Shown here: in pieces, positions 28,969 to 38,035 of the stretch
How the letters are laid out: each line of letters starts with the position of its first letter
Numbering within the stretch: the stretch's first letter is position 1
NCBI RefSeq assembly: GCF_002220865.2
Contig: NZ_NHRJ02000002.1
Location: 1 to 64,000 of the forward strand
DNA: 64,000 bases
Direction of reading: 5' to 3'
DNA from: Paenibacillus xerothermodurans
Lineage (GTDB): Bacteria; Bacillota; Bacilli; Paenibacillales; NBRC-103111
Program-made: the position numbers and the translations under genes
The notes under the pieces: generated by a model
Told to the model about the DNA's origin: nothing
Databases searched by the model: none
What the model saw: only the letters and a program-made list of their open reading frames with translations

Positions 28969-29811
28969 TCAAGATTTTAGCTTTGGGAAGGCTCCTTTTT
29001 TAGAAACCCGTATGATTTCACTCGGAAAATACTTGGAAAAATATTTCTCCACCTTTTCATGCAAATCATTTTGATACCACTCGGATAGTCCATGTTCTTC
29101 AAACAATGCGGGCATTCCCAGTCTCTTCGAGCGCTTCCCCAGTGCTCCGTCCCCGATGTTGAGGGTGTCGATCCAAATATGATCCACGATGCCGTTCAAT
29201 AATTTGGGAAAGTCGGGGGTGAACGGCAGTACGGGAGATATCGAAGCTTGAGTTGTGATTCCCGCGGCATGCAGTTGTGTTAAAGCTTTTATCCGCAAGC
29301 GAATTCCGGGTGCATACGGAGCAAAGATTCGTTTGATATCTTCACGGTCCGTTTCAATCGTCATCGATGCAAGGACATCACATTTTTCTTTCAATTGTAA
29401 GAGCAAATCGATATCTCTTGTAATGAGCGGGCTCCGGGTTTGGATTTGTAGAAGATCAGGAGGCAATTCAATCATTGCTTCCAATACACCACGTGTGATG
29501 TTAGCTTTTCGTTCAATTGGTTGGTAAGGATCTGTCACCGAAGACAGAAAAATATTCACGGGTTTGTTTTTTCCTCGCAGCTTTAGCATTTCATTTCGGT
29601 AATTTTCTGCAGCGTTTGTTTTGATGTCCAACCACTCTCCCCAAGGCACCTTTCTGAATGCTTGGATCGGCATTTCCTGTACGTAACAGTACTTGCACCC
29701 AAACGCACAGCCGCTATACGGATTCAATGAATGCGTAAATCCAACGTCCAAATATCCCGTTGCTTCCGTAAGGATTTTCTTCGCAAGAATCTCATGGATG
29801 TCAACTCGCAT
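28969..29811 (-). CDS. SPL-family radical SAM protein
   Basis: A 280-residue radical SAM enzyme with the iron-sulfur cluster motif CAFGCKYC near residue 36, the CxxxCxxC form seen in spore photoproduct lyase-like proteins. It also has NIFLSSVTDPYQPIERKANI TRG and a C-terminal HIWIDTLNIGDG. SPL-like members without the extra C-terminal cysteine may not repair spore photoproducts, so the reaction is not certain. Start at 29811 follows GAGGTGA; an upstream GTG overlaps that site. It is monocistronic. Confidence 0.85.
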   Translation of the reverse strand: MRVDIHEILAKKILTEATGYLDVGFTHSLNPYSGCAFGCKYCYVQEMPIQAFRKVPWGEWLDIKTNAAENYRNEMLKLRGKNKPVNIFLSSVTDPYQPIERKANITRGVLEAMIELPPDLLQIQTRSPLITRDIDLLLQLKEKCDVLASMTIETDREDIKRIFAPYAPGIRLRIKALTQLHAAGITTQASISPVLPFTPDFPKLLNGIVDHIWIDTLNIGDGALGKRSKRLGMPALFEEHGLSEWYQNDLHEKVEKYFSKYFPSEIIRVSKKGAFPKLKS

Positions 29812-30084
29812 AATTCTCACCTCTTAGACACCGGCCGCATAGGCGATAATGGACAACCACCTGGGTTGTTAAAATAAGGATTCCTAATGACTGAGCAGAA
29901 TATTCTCCCACGCTGGCACGTTAACAAACCCCGCCTTCCCCGCACACAGTAACTCAATAAACTAATTCCAGTTCCGTGGACCTGCCATCAGAACATTGGT
30001 TTTTTCGCAAACGTTTGTTATGAAACGTTAGTCGTGTTAAGGTAAGTACAATACGTGGAAAGGGGATCACAAGCTTTACATTAA

Positions 30085-30282
30085 TTGTTGAGTATACTAC
30101 TTATTGTTAGTGGCTCATTAATGGTTTTCAAGACCTCTCTCTTTTGGTTACTGACAGCAAGATGGATGTCAAACGATGCAACCGAACCATCCGACCTTTA
30201 CGTATGGAATACACGATTCGGTGGAGGCATTTGCCTTCTGCTCGGCTTAGTATGTTTATTTATTGCCTTCTTCATTGAGTAA
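30085..30282 (+). CDS. Small membrane protein, DUF6199-like
   Basis: A 65-residue protein with two hydrophobic helices (LSILLIVSGSLMVFKTSLFW and GGICLLLGLVCLFIAFFIE) separated by TARWMSNDATEPSDLYVWNT. The W-x-S-x-D-A-x-E-P-S segment is characteristic of the small membrane family DUF6199. The start is a TTG without a strong binding site, so the exact N-terminus is unsure. The function is unknown. Confidence 0.6.
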   Translation: MLSILLIVSGSLMVFKTSLFWLLTARWMSNDATEPSDLYVWNTRFGGGICLLLGLVCLFIAFFIE

Positions 30283-30309
30283 AAGGATCATGTGAAATAA
30301 AATTACAGA

Positions 30310-31472
30310 TCATATGTTTCGGAAAGGTACAGCCCCATTGGCAATGCAAGCTAACACGGGTCAAACCTGGATGGTTACACGTGGAAGAGGCAGTGCAAGT
30401 TCTCAAAGATCATGCCCACTTTACTGTAGACCCAAGTTCGATCGAGGGCAGCGGTGACATTAGGGGAACGCTCGCCGACAACGTTGATCCAGCCGCTCCC
30501 CCCACTTTTTTTACCGGAAAGTCCATGCTCTTTGTAGATGACCCCGATCATCGACGGTTGCGCGGGTTGCTGTCCAAGGCCTTTACGCCCAGATATATGG
30601 CAAGCTTACGCCCTCGCGTGCAGGAAATGGCTGACGAATTACTTGACCGGGTGCAATCTCAAGGCGAGATGGACGTCGTCAAGGATTATGCCTATCCCCT
30701 GCCGATCAACGTCATTTCTGAGATGCTCGGCGTGCCTCAAGAAGACCGGGCGCAGATCCATGTCTGGTCAGGGGCGATCGCACACGGTCTGGGCTTGGGC
30801 AGGCAGGAACCCGGTGTCGCAGAACACCTGTGATCCTTCGGCGAATACACCGCTCAGCTTGTGGCTGACAAACGCAAACATCCTGCTGATGACTTGATCA
30901 GCCAGTTGATCGCTATCGAAGAAGAGGGTGATCGGCTGAGCGAAGCAGAACTGATCTCGATGATCACATTATTGATTTTTGCCGGCCATGAGACAACCTC
31001 GAACCTGATCGCCAGAGGGACCTTGATGTTGCTGGATCATCCCGAGCAATGGGAGAAGCTGAAAGCCGATCTCAGTCTGGTTCCCTCGGCCCTCGAAGAA
31101 CTTCTGCGCTTTAATGGGCCTGCTACAATCGCAGGACCGCGTTTTGCCATTAAAGATATCGAACTCGCCGGTCAGCAGCTCAAGAAAGGAGATATAGTCT
31201 TTCCCGTATTGAAATCGGCAAATCGGGACGAGCGACAGTTTACGGAGCCAGAGAAGCTGGATATTACGCGTAAAATCAATCGTCATCTCGCTTTTGGACA
31301 TGGTATCCATATGTGTTTGGGGGCACCGCTGGCCCGTGTGGAAGGTGAGGTAGCGTTTGCCACCTTGCTGAGACGGATGCCGAACCTGCGCCTCAGCGTT
31401 CCTCGGGAGAGTGTCGCTTGGAATTTTACTCTGTCCTCGCAGGGATTGGCCGACTTGCCCGTCGCTTTTTAG
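30310..31472 (+). pseudogene. Cytochrome P450 (CYP107-like) with frameshift and in-frame stop
   Basis: Most of a soluble bacterial P450 is readable. It shows MLFVDDPDHRRLRGLLSKAF, the I-helix FAGHETTSNLI, the ExxR region ALEELLRF and the heme loop FGHGIHMCLGAPLAR. Two lesions break it: a frameshift near 30380 between MVTR and EEAVQVL, and a TGA at 30831-30833 in the middle of helix E, after which the same frame continues SFGEYTAQLVADK. The N-terminal 60 or so residues before TGQTWMVTR are also weak. The P450 would have oxidised an unknown organic substrate. Confidence 0.85.
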
Positions 31473-31581
31473 CGGAGCGAATGACACTAGCTGAAAAAAG
31501 GGGCCCAAATGGGCTCCACAGCGCACCAGGTTACGTGTACACTGCACTTCTTTCATTGCGATAGCCAGCAGCGGTCAAACC

Positions 31582-31624
31582 AAAAAAACAGCTTCCCCCG
31601 ACACTTGGGAGAAGTTGTTTTTCA
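31582..31624. terminator. Bidirectional terminator between P450 and blaI
   Basis: AAACAGCTTCCCCC and GGGAGAAGTTGTTTTT form a stem with A-run and T-run on the two sides. It fits the convergent ends of the P450 gene and blaI. Confidence 0.75.
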
Positions 31625-31666
31625 ACTATGGTTTGGATTGCCGAATGGGATGATCCTCCGTCGGTC

Positions 31667-32056
31667 TCATGTGTGTTGTTTATCAGTTTTCTCGCGCAGA
31701 ATGGAACGCAACTCTTTGATCTCGTCCTCGGTCATCGATTCCTCTTCGACAAACTGAACGAGCATCGATTTCATCGCTCCACCGTAAATGCGTTGAAGAA
31801 AAGACTGCGCCTCCGCACGCTGGCACTCACTTTGCGTGTGCAGAGGAAAAAAGGTGTAAACCTTTTGATCCTGTTTGACGCCGACTACCTGCTTTTTGAC
31901 CAAACGATCCAAAAGAGTACGAATCGTTTTAGGCTTCCAATCCGTTTTCTCCTGCAAGGCGTGGGTCACTTCGCTGGCTGTTAGTGGAGCCTTTTCCCAA
32001 AGCACATTCATAACTTCCCACTCTGCTTCCGAAATTCTTGGCACTGGCTTAGGCAT
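31667..32056 (-). CDS. blaI: BlaI/MecI-family penicillinase repressor
   Basis: A 129-residue winged-helix repressor. Recognisable parts are ISEAEWEVMNVLWEKAPLTA, EKTDWKPKTIRTLLDRLVKK with the recognition helix, and a C-terminal dimer helix. It binds TACA/TGTA dyads and is cleaved when the BlaR1 sensor detects a beta-lactam. The start at 32056 follows GAGGGGGTGA. It lies downstream of blaR1 on the same strand with its own operator in the gap, so it should be autoregulated. Confidence 0.93.
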   Translation of the reverse strand: MPKPVPRISEAEWEVMNVLWEKAPLTASEVTHALQEKTDWKPKTIRTLLDRLVKKQVVGVKQDQKVYTFFPLHTQSECQRAEAQSFLQRIYGGAMKSMLVQFVEEESMTEDEIKELRSILREKTDKQHT

Positions 32057-32075
32057 CCCCATCACCCCCTCGTAC

Positions 32076-32092
32076 GATTACAAATGTAAGTA
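32076..32092. promoter_or_regulatory. BlaI operator upstream of blaI
   Basis: GATTACAAATGTAAGTA is a TTACA/TGTAA dyad like those bound by BlaI/MecI. It lies about 20 bases before the blaI start, between blaR1 and blaI. Confidence 0.75.
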
Positions 32093-32193
32093 ACATGCTA
32101 CCTTCCGAGCTGTCGCGTGTCAATGTTGGCAGGCGACGCCAAGATTAAAGTATTGCATGTGAGTGCTCACGCGCCGTTGCAGAGTCGCCATCG

Positions 32194-33969
32194 TCAGGGA
32201 TATATGCCCTTATCCCTCAAAATCGATAATGTTATTTCCGCCGCTGTGCTTCCGTTCGCGTGATCTTCACTTTGAATGTTCGTTGCAAAGAAGTAGGTAT
32301 TCCCACTGGTCTCTACATAACCAATAAACCAACCGTTCGCATTTTTCTGATTCACCGTACCTGTGCCCGTCTTGCCGGAAAGAAGCGCGCCATCCTTTTC
32401 TTCCAACTTGATCGCGTCTTTCACGGTCCGGATATGTTTGCCCTGGAAGCCGAATCGGTTTTCATAGAATGCCTGCAGCAGCTGCACCTGCTCAACCGGA
32501 GAGATTTTTAATGAAGATTCCAGCCAAAAAGGCTCCGGTCCACCGGATAAATCTGCATTACCATAATTAATTTGCTGTACATATCCGTGCAGACGACTTG
32601 GGTCGATCCTACTCTCCATGGTCTCGAAGTACCAATTTACCGAGTACTTCAGCGCCGTAGATAAATTTTGATTCTGATTCCACGCATCATATGGGTACGT
32701 CACGCCGTTCCATTCGACTTCTGAGCGTTCGGCCGAAATAACGCCGGCTTCCAGACCAATCAAAGCACTATAAATTTTGTAAGTGGAATCCGGGGAAACC
32801 CTCCATGTGCTTTTTCGCTCGTTGTAGATGCGATATTGATCAGCTTGCGTGTCGTATAAAACAAAAGCTCCTTCATGTCCCGAAAAATAAGCGCTCAGAT
32901 CCTCGTAAATAGTGCGTTCACTATGAAACGAATAGCGTTGATCGTCACGCGCCATCGCCGAAACGAACGGAATCTGACTTATAATGAAAACTCCTGTCAG
33001 CATAAAAACAGCAACGCTTTTTAGGCGCAAGCGCTTCGACTCAGCTTGAAAACTTACGATCATTTCTATACGAGTTTTTATGTGGCCTTTTGGGCTGACG
33101 AGCTGGCTTGCCAAAGAGAAGTTGATTGAGCGTGACGCTCTGTCGGCAAAGTTAATGATCGTATTACCGTATTCGACATGGCAGTGGTCGTCCAACGATT
33201 GCAAAACCGCAGTATCGCAAGCGATCTCGCGATCCAATCTCATTTTTCTAAATGCGAGCCAAACGAGCGGGTTGTACCAGTATATGAGTTGAAACGCGAC
33301 GATACAATAGTTCGTTATGTGATCCCTTTTTTTCAAGTGATTCAGTTCGTGCAGAAAAATATATTTGATTTCATCTATAGACAGCCATTCGGTAAAATGG
33401 GCCGGCAGCACAAGATACGTTCTGAACAAACCAAACATCATTGGCGATGTGGCAAGCGGCGACTCCAACACAATTAAATCTCTCTTTATATGCAGATGCT
33501 GCTTGCAGTGCTCCAGCAGCTCTAACACTGCTCTGTCCCGTACGCGGTGGCATGTGCTTCTGAGACGCTTTATTTTCTGCCAAGATTGCATAAGTAAAAT
33601 AGCAAATATGAACGCGCCGACACACCAAGCGGCGGTTGTGACGGTCTGAAGAATTGGCGGTGTGGAGCGATTTACGGAAATCGAGAAGTCCTCAAGCCAA
33701 TGCGCACCGCCGGGCGCTGGACTTCCTGCATCGGTGGCAGAAAATCCTGCTTCATGGTGCAGACCCCCCTCGAAAACGGTGAAAAACATTCCGGCATCAA
33801 ACAAATCTTTCGGGATGAAGGGAAGCGTTAACGCAAGCATTAACAAAAACCATAGGTTATAGTGCCATTTTGCCGTAAGCTGCCGCCGGAAGATTGCTTT
33901 GATCAGCATAATGGCCGAGGCGGAAACGAAAGAAACGACGCAGCTTATGACTAACGTAGAAAAAAACAT
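32194..33969 (-). CDS. blaR1: BlaR1-type beta-lactam sensor/signal transducer
   Basis: A 591-residue membrane protein. The N-terminal part has several membrane helices and a cytoplasmic zinc metalloprotease motif, IFLHELNHLKKRDH. The C-terminal extracellular sensor is a class D-like penicillin-binding domain with STYKIYS (acylated serine), YSVNWYF and SGKTGTGTVN. Beta-lactam acylation outside triggers proteolysis inside and loss of BlaI. Start ATG at 33969 follows GGGAGGG. No operator was found directly upstream, so it is probably read from the bla promoter or a weak own promoter. Confidence 0.93.
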   Translation of the reverse strand: MFFSTLVISCVVSFVSASAIMLIKAIFRRQLTAKWHYNLWFLLMLALTLPFIPKDLFDAGMFFTVFEGGLHHEAGFSATDAGSPAPGGAHWLEDFSISVNRSTPPILQTVTTAAWCVGAFIFAILLMQSWQKIKRLRSTCHRVRDRAVLELLEHCKQHLHIKRDLIVLESPLATSPMMFGLFRTYLVLPAHFTEWLSIDEIKYIFLHELNHLKKRDHITNYCIVAFQLIYWYNPLVWLAFRKMRLDREIACDTAVLQSLDDHCHVEYGNTIINFADRASRSINFSLASQLVSPKGHIKTRIEMIVSFQAESKRLRLKSVAVFMLTGVFIISQIPFVSAMARDDQRYSFHSERTIYEDLSAYFSGHEGAFVLYDTQADQYRIYNERKSTWRVSPDSTYKIYSALIGLEAGVISAERSEVEWNGVTYPYDAWNQNQNLSTALKYSVNWYFETMESRIDPSRLHGYVQQINYGNADLSGGPEPFWLESSLKISPVEQVQLLQAFYENRFGFQGKHIRTVKDAIKLEEKDGALLSGKTGTGTVNQKNANGWFIGYVETSGNTYFFATNIQSEDHANGSTAAEITLSILRDKGIYP

Positions 33970-34148
33970 GCTTCGCGCATCCCTCCCTTGCTCTCACAAA
34001 CAAACTATTACCCCTCCAATATCGCATTTCTTAACCGATTTATCAAACCAGACTTTTACCACGGCGGTCGATCTACTCTCGGAATACAGGTGCGGTTTTG
34101 CATACGAAGCCATCCTTTCTCTCTAAACAACTGCCCATAGGTACGCAC

Positions 34149-34190
34149 CAAAGGCTCGCGGCTTGCCGTGTAAGCGAGCTGTGAGCCTTT
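34149..34190 (-). terminator. Hairpin between bla and blaR1
   Basis: AAAGGCTC and GAGCCTTT close a long stem just after the bla stop codon. There is no strong T-run on the minus strand, so it may attenuate rather than stop transcription into blaR1. Confidence 0.45.
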
Positions 34191-34200
34191 GCTTCTGCGA

Positions 34201-35196
34201 TTACTGTGACGGCTTGTTCGCGGTGTGCGTCAAGGCATTGACTGCAACCTTAGTGGCGTGTGCGATCAGCGCGTTGTCGTAGGCGGCATCCTGCGTATCA
34301 CGGCTGGACAATACCGCCATAACGATGGGATCGCCGTTCGGAGGCCATACGATGCCGATGTCATTGCGCGTTCCATATCCCCCGGCACCGGTCTTGTCGC
34401 CAACAGTCCAGCCCTGAGGCACGCCCGCGCGTATCAATTCTGCTCCCGTCGTGTTGCGCTTCAACCAATCCGTGAGAATCGAACGTTCGTTCTCCGGAAG
34501 CACGTCGCTCAGCGCGAAAGCTTGCAGCGAGGTGGCAAGAGCCCGCGCCGTACTGGTGTCGCGGTCGTCTCCGGGGACGGCTTCGTTCAGATCGATCTCG
34601 TACCGGTCTGCTTGGGTGACGGTATCTCCGATTTGCCGCAAAGCCGCTTCGAAGCCAGCAGGTCCCCCTAACCGCTTAAGCAGCAGATTTCCCGCCGTGT
34701 TGTCGCTATAGCGCACTGCAGCGTCGCATATTTCCCTTAGCGTCATTCCGGTAGTTACATGCTTCTCAGTCACGGGCGAATAGGTAACCAAATCATCAGC
34801 GGAATAAGTAATGTTTTCGTCGAGTTCCTCGGTTGAACTGTTTAGCAGCACAGCGCCAGCTGCTAGCGCCTTGAAGGTGGACGTATAAGCGAACCGCTTA
34901 TCAGCCTGATAAGCCACCGTGCGCCCCGTGCCAGTGTCAATGGCGAAAACGCCGAGATGAGCGGCAAATTGCTGCTCTAGTTGTGCAAACGATTGCTCGG
35001 TAAGAGCCGACTGAGCTGTCGGCAACTTCTCCTCATTCTTGACGGCAGCCGTGGCCGACTTCTCTTCACTGTGGGCAGCAGCCGTTGGCACGTCAGTCTG
35101 TGCGCAGCCGGTGAGAGCTAGAAGAGCACTCAATAGCATCGGCACGGCAATTTTTAGCTTGTTTGCTGTAAATTTGAATTCGGATATTGTTGTCAA
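34201..35196 (-). CDS. Class A beta-lactamase, lipoprotein
   Basis: A 331-residue penicillinase anchored as a lipoprotein (lipobox LTGC). Its active-site motifs are complete: TSTFK with the nucleophilic serine, [12 protein letters not shown] with the general-base glutamate, and DKTG. It hydrolyses penicillins and possibly cephalosporins; the class A group cannot be refined here. The start was set to TTG at 35196, nine bases after GGAG, because upstream ATG codons overlap that site. It is preceded by a promoter with BlaI operators and followed by blaR1 and blaI. The order bla-blaR1-blaI is less common than blaP-blaI-blaR1. Confidence 0.95.
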   Translation of the reverse strand: MTTISEFKFTANKLKIAVPMLLSALLALTGCAQTDVPTAAAHSEEKSATAAVKNEEKLPTAQSALTEQSFAQLEQQFAAHLGVFAIDTGTGRTVAYQADKRFAYTSTFKALAAGAVLLNSSTEELDENITYSADDLVTYSPVTEKHVTTGMTLREICDAAVRYSDNTAGNLLLKRLGGPAGFEAALRQIGDTVTQADRYEIDLNEAVPGDDRDTSTARALATSLQAFALSDVLPENERSILTDWLKRNTTGAELIRAGVPQGWTVGDKTGAGGYGTRNDIGIVWPPNGDPIVMAVLSSRDTQDAAYDNALIAHATKVAVNALTHTANKPSQ

Positions 35197-35300
35197 AATT
35201 CCCATCTCCATTCGTAATTCTTCGATGATACAGATGTTCAATGCTCGGCAAAAAATCAAACGCGCAACTCGTGTCGCCTACCCTCCTCTTTCCACAGCAT

Positions 35301-35347
35301 GGATTACTCATGTAATCCATACTACAATTGTAATCTGCATGTGTCAA
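35301..35347 (-). promoter_or_regulatory. bla promoter with two BlaI operators
   Basis: On the minus strand TTGACA (35342-35347), 17 bases, then TAGTAT (35319-35324) form a near-consensus sigma-A promoter. ACTACAATTGTAATC (35321-35335) lies between the boxes, and GGATTAC-TCAT-GTAATCC (35301-35318) covers the start region. Both are TTAC/GTAA dyads of the BlaI type, so the repressor would block polymerase directly. Confidence 0.85.
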
Positions 35348-35375
35348 CTATCTCCTGACGGAAATTACACCGGAT

Positions 35376-35428
35376 GAAAAAAGCGGACGGCCTCATGCAA
35401 CAGACGTTGCATTAAGACAATCCGCTCA
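35376..35428 (-). terminator. Terminator downstream of the ycaO gene
   Basis: AGCGGA and TCCGCT close a stem containing a second perfect hairpin ATGCAAC/GTTGCAT; the minus strand then has six Ts. Confidence 0.75.
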
Positions 35429-35498
35429 GATTGATCTCTTTTATCATCATCAACTTTTTTTCAATACACGTTGACATCGTAATTTGCTCGCAGTCATA

Positions 35499-35546
35499 TT
35501 AGCGTTCGCCATTGCAGCAACAGCAGCACAATTCAATGCTTTCACT
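35499..35546 (-). other. In-frame penta-cysteine reading frame after the ycaO stop
   Basis: Directly after the ycaO TAA (35547-35549), the same frame continues for 15 sense codons reading SESIELCCCCCNGER to a TAA at 35499-35501. Five consecutive Cys codons (TGC/TGT) lie at 35514-35528. No good start or ribosome binding site was seen, so translation would need readthrough or a TTG start at the Leu codon. It could be the trace of a cyclodehydratase substrate core or chance; see findings. Confidence 0.3.
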
Positions 35547-37490
35547 TTATGGGAAAGGATGAGGAAATGCGTTCAATTGGGCAAGCGTGAGCTGCTCCTG
35601 CGCATATCCCATTGCCTTGGGTACTCGCAGCAGTCTGTCTAATCGCGTCAATCGTGTAAGGTGATGGCCGAACGTGATCGGTATCATTCCGGGAATGATA
35701 ACTTTCACAACATGCAGCCCGTTTGTCAGGGTTTCCGGAGACGACTGGTTAACAACAATCACATCGTGATTCAATTGGCGGAACACCTGGACAATCTCCT
35801 TTAAATAATCTGTCAGATCCTCGTGCTTTACGTTGTTGTCGAATTCCTCGTTAAATGTTCGCAGAGGACGATCTGTTGTGAGTAGAAAATCCAGCCGTTG
35901 TTCCGCTTGCGGTAATCCGTATAACATGCAATGATCACCCATCCCCACAACCAAGGAAGAGTCATCGTACATTGCCTCCACCTCCACCCGGCGCTCTTTA
36001 AAGCTGTCATTCAGCCACGGAAGCATGCCGGCTATCTCATGCAGCGCGCTTTTCACAGCCCTGGCCGGATCCAGATGGGCTCCCGCCGCGCAAAGAAGAT
36101 TCATGCCGCCGTCCTGTCTGTTATTTTTGGCGAGTGCCCATATGCTTGGGATCCCGTTTTCCATCGTAGTGTTAAACAAATATACATCATAGCCTGTCAC
36201 TGCCTCCATGCGGTCGACCATTAACCGTACTTCTGTGTTATTGGCAGACAACGGGTCAAGGCGAGGCACCGGGAGTTTCGCGTACCACGTCATCAAAAAC
36301 GAATCCCGCTCCACTACTTCAAAGATACCGTGTAATATGGCCTCTGCAAGACTTCCACCCAAAGCACAGCCGTTGGAGGTCTCATGTACAAAGCTGTCAC
36401 CGCCGCCCATGCTGTAATAGGCAAGCTGCTCCGGCACCAACACTGGAGCCTCCTGCAAAAATGAATAACCCCATACCCAATCGATCGGACGCCCGGGGTC
36501 AAACGGTTGGAAAGGAAAATCGGGCAGTTCGTACTGCTCCTTGGAGTAAACCCCCACGCTGAGTGGATCAAGTGCTTGTGCGGACACATTGCGATAGCTA
36601 TCGTGAATCACCGTCCGCTTGCCGCGGGGTGACAATCCACACCATCGCTCGAGCCCCTCCATAATCGCCGTTAATTCGCTAGTTGCGTAAGAGTGAGATC
36701 GCCCCGATGTGATTTCGGTGCCAATTAACGTAGGCAGGTTTACATGCACATCGGCGAACGTAGACTGGATGTATGCCATTCTCCCTTGGAAGATACCGGT
36801 TCGATCATCCAAATAGTCTCTGGGCAAAACGTCGGAGAAATCATCAATCGAATGACAGCGATACCCGTCACCGCTAATTGTTGGGCCTGGATTCACAGAA
36901 ATTAGCGCGCGGTCAGGGGAATCATCCTCCATTTGCCCGCACACCTCACACATCGAATCCGGCAAATAGGCGTGCAGCGATGTCTTTAGCGTCCTCATAC
37001 TGACCAGGTAAACCCGGCCTTCACAGAAGCCGCAACCGAGCTCAAGAAACCTTCGCACCTCAGCCGCCAACAGTAAGGAGACCTGCCGCTGCCCGGCCGG
37101 TGACGCCTTAGCTTCATCTGCGGTTCCTCCTTCAGCCAGCTGTCTTAATTGGTGGTCCGACAATTCCTGACGGTCACGCCCTGCCATCAGGCGCCGTATG
37201 TCCGCGCATCGAAAGCATCCCGCAGTACCGGGACGAACCAATGGCCCGATGACGGCCTCAGTATCGAAAAGGACGCCTCGCAGCCAAGGAATACCTGCCA
37301 GATGCACGGCATCCAATGGCTGGACAGGCACGGCGGCTTCCTCGTTATCGTGCAGAAACAAAACCAGATCGGCTCCCATTGGCACTCCAGCCTGATTATC
37401 CTGGCGATATACCCGGAAATCATTTTCCAGTTGGGTGGATACCAACTGTGACAGCACTCCCTCTCCTATAACGGCTACAGTTTTACTCAT
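35547..37490 (-). CDS. TOMM cyclodehydratase, fused C/D (ocin-ThiF-like + YcaO) protein
   Basis: A 647-residue protein. The first 200 residues form an E1-like partner domain with three CxxC pairs (CFRC, CGFC, CEVC) likely to bind zinc. The rest is a YcaO domain with SYATSELTAIMEGLERW, GCALGGSLAEAILHGIFEVV ERDSF and the proline-rich C-terminus PHPFP, needed for catalysis in azoline-forming YcaOs. It would use ATP to convert Cys, Ser or Thr of a precursor peptide into azolines. ATG at 37490 follows GGGGGAAG. No dehydrogenase, exporter or classical precursor gene is next to it; it diverges from two YjcZ-type peptides. Confidence 0.9.
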   Translation of the reverse strand: MSKTVAVIGEGVLSQLVSTQLENDFRVYRQDNQAGVPMGADLVLFLHDNEEAAVPVQPLDAVHLAGIPWLRGVLFDTEAVIGPLVRPGTAGCFRCADIRRLMAGRDRQELSDHQLRQLAEGGTADEAKASPAGQRQVSLLLAAEVRRFLELGCGFCEGRVYLVSMRTLKTSLHAYLPDSMCEVCGQMEDDSPDRALISVNPGPTISGDGYRCHSIDDFSDVLPRDYLDDRTGIFQGRMAYIQSTFADVHVNLPTLIGTEITSGRSHSYATSELTAIMEGLERWCGLSPRGKRTVIHDSYRNVSAQALDPLSVGVYSKEQYELPDFPFQPFDPGRPIDWVWGYSFLQEAPVLVPEQLAYYSMGGGDSFVHETSNGCALGGSLAEAILHGIFEVVERDSFLMTWYAKLPVPRLDPLSANNTEVRLMVDRMEAVTGYDVYLFNTTMENGIPSIWALAKNNRQDGGMNLLCAAGAHLDPARAVKSALHEIAGMLPWLNDSFKERRVEVEAMYDDSSLVVGMGDHCMLYGLPQAEQRLDFLLTTDRPLRTFNEEFDNNVKHEDLTDYLKEIVQVFRQLNHDVIVVNQSSPETLTNGLHVVKVIIPGMIPITFGHHLTRLTRLDRLLRVPKAMGYAQEQLTLAQLNAFPHPFP

Positions 37491-37661
37491 CGCACTTCCC
37501 CCAGCTCACAGAGTTCCAATCTCTCTTCCTTGTCAAACTATGGTGACGTACCTATTTACGTTCCGAAAGCATCTGTCAAGGCGTATCCGCACAATCTTTG
37601 ACGGAAATATGGCATAAGATATCCTGTAATACAAATCAATACCGAAAAGGAGCTGAGCTAA

Positions 37662-37778
37662 ATGGGTTTCGGAGCATCTTGCGGAGGTTACTCTTGCGGA
37701 GGTTTTTTCACTAGCGTGGGAGTTATTCTGGTTCTCTTCATTCTGTTAGTCATCATCTCCCGCGCCTGGGTAGTGTAA
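37662..37778 (+). CDS. YjcZ-type tiny membrane protein, Cys-Gly-rich N-terminus
   Basis: A 38-residue peptide: MGFGASCGGYSCGGFFTSVG followed by VILVLFILLVIISRAWVV. The hydrophobic single span with VLFILLVII is the hallmark of the YjcZ/small-TM family found in sporulating Bacillales. It carries two CGG motifs near the N-terminus. An AAGGAG site lies nine bases before the ATG and a strong terminator follows, so it is a real monocistronic gene. It is divergent from the ycaO gene by 171 bases. Role in spores is known only loosely for the family. Confidence 0.85.
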   Translation: MGFGASCGGYSCGGFFTSVGVILVLFILLVIISRAWVV

Positions 37779-37798
37779 TGGACTCCCAATAAGCCAGA

Positions 37799-37833
37799 AC
37801 TCCCCGCTAGCGTTTGCTGGCGGGGAGTGTTTT
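37799..37833 (+). terminator. Terminator of the first YjcZ gene
   Basis: ACTCCCCGC and GCGGGGAGT form a stem closed by a short AGC/GCT extension, followed by GTTTT. Confidence 0.9.
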
Positions 37834-38035
37834 AAGGTAAGTATGGCAATGCCATATGTTATATGGGGCCAAGGGCTGGCGTCAAATCGGAAGGGTCATT
37901 CTCTTAAATAATCATCAGAAGCAGAACGTCTGTCCGCCCTGGCCCGATAAAACGCACACAATTTTTGAACCGCCCAATCCTTGGCGGGTGGGCAGTCATA
38001 GAATACAGTACATTCGCTGGAAAGGGGGAGAGACC

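Noticed and set aside
35453..35545. GTG-started 31-codon frame (VKALNCAAVAAMANANMTAS...) after ycaO
   Set aside because: No binding site, low Cys content, overlaps the penta-Cys frame; no reason to prefer it.
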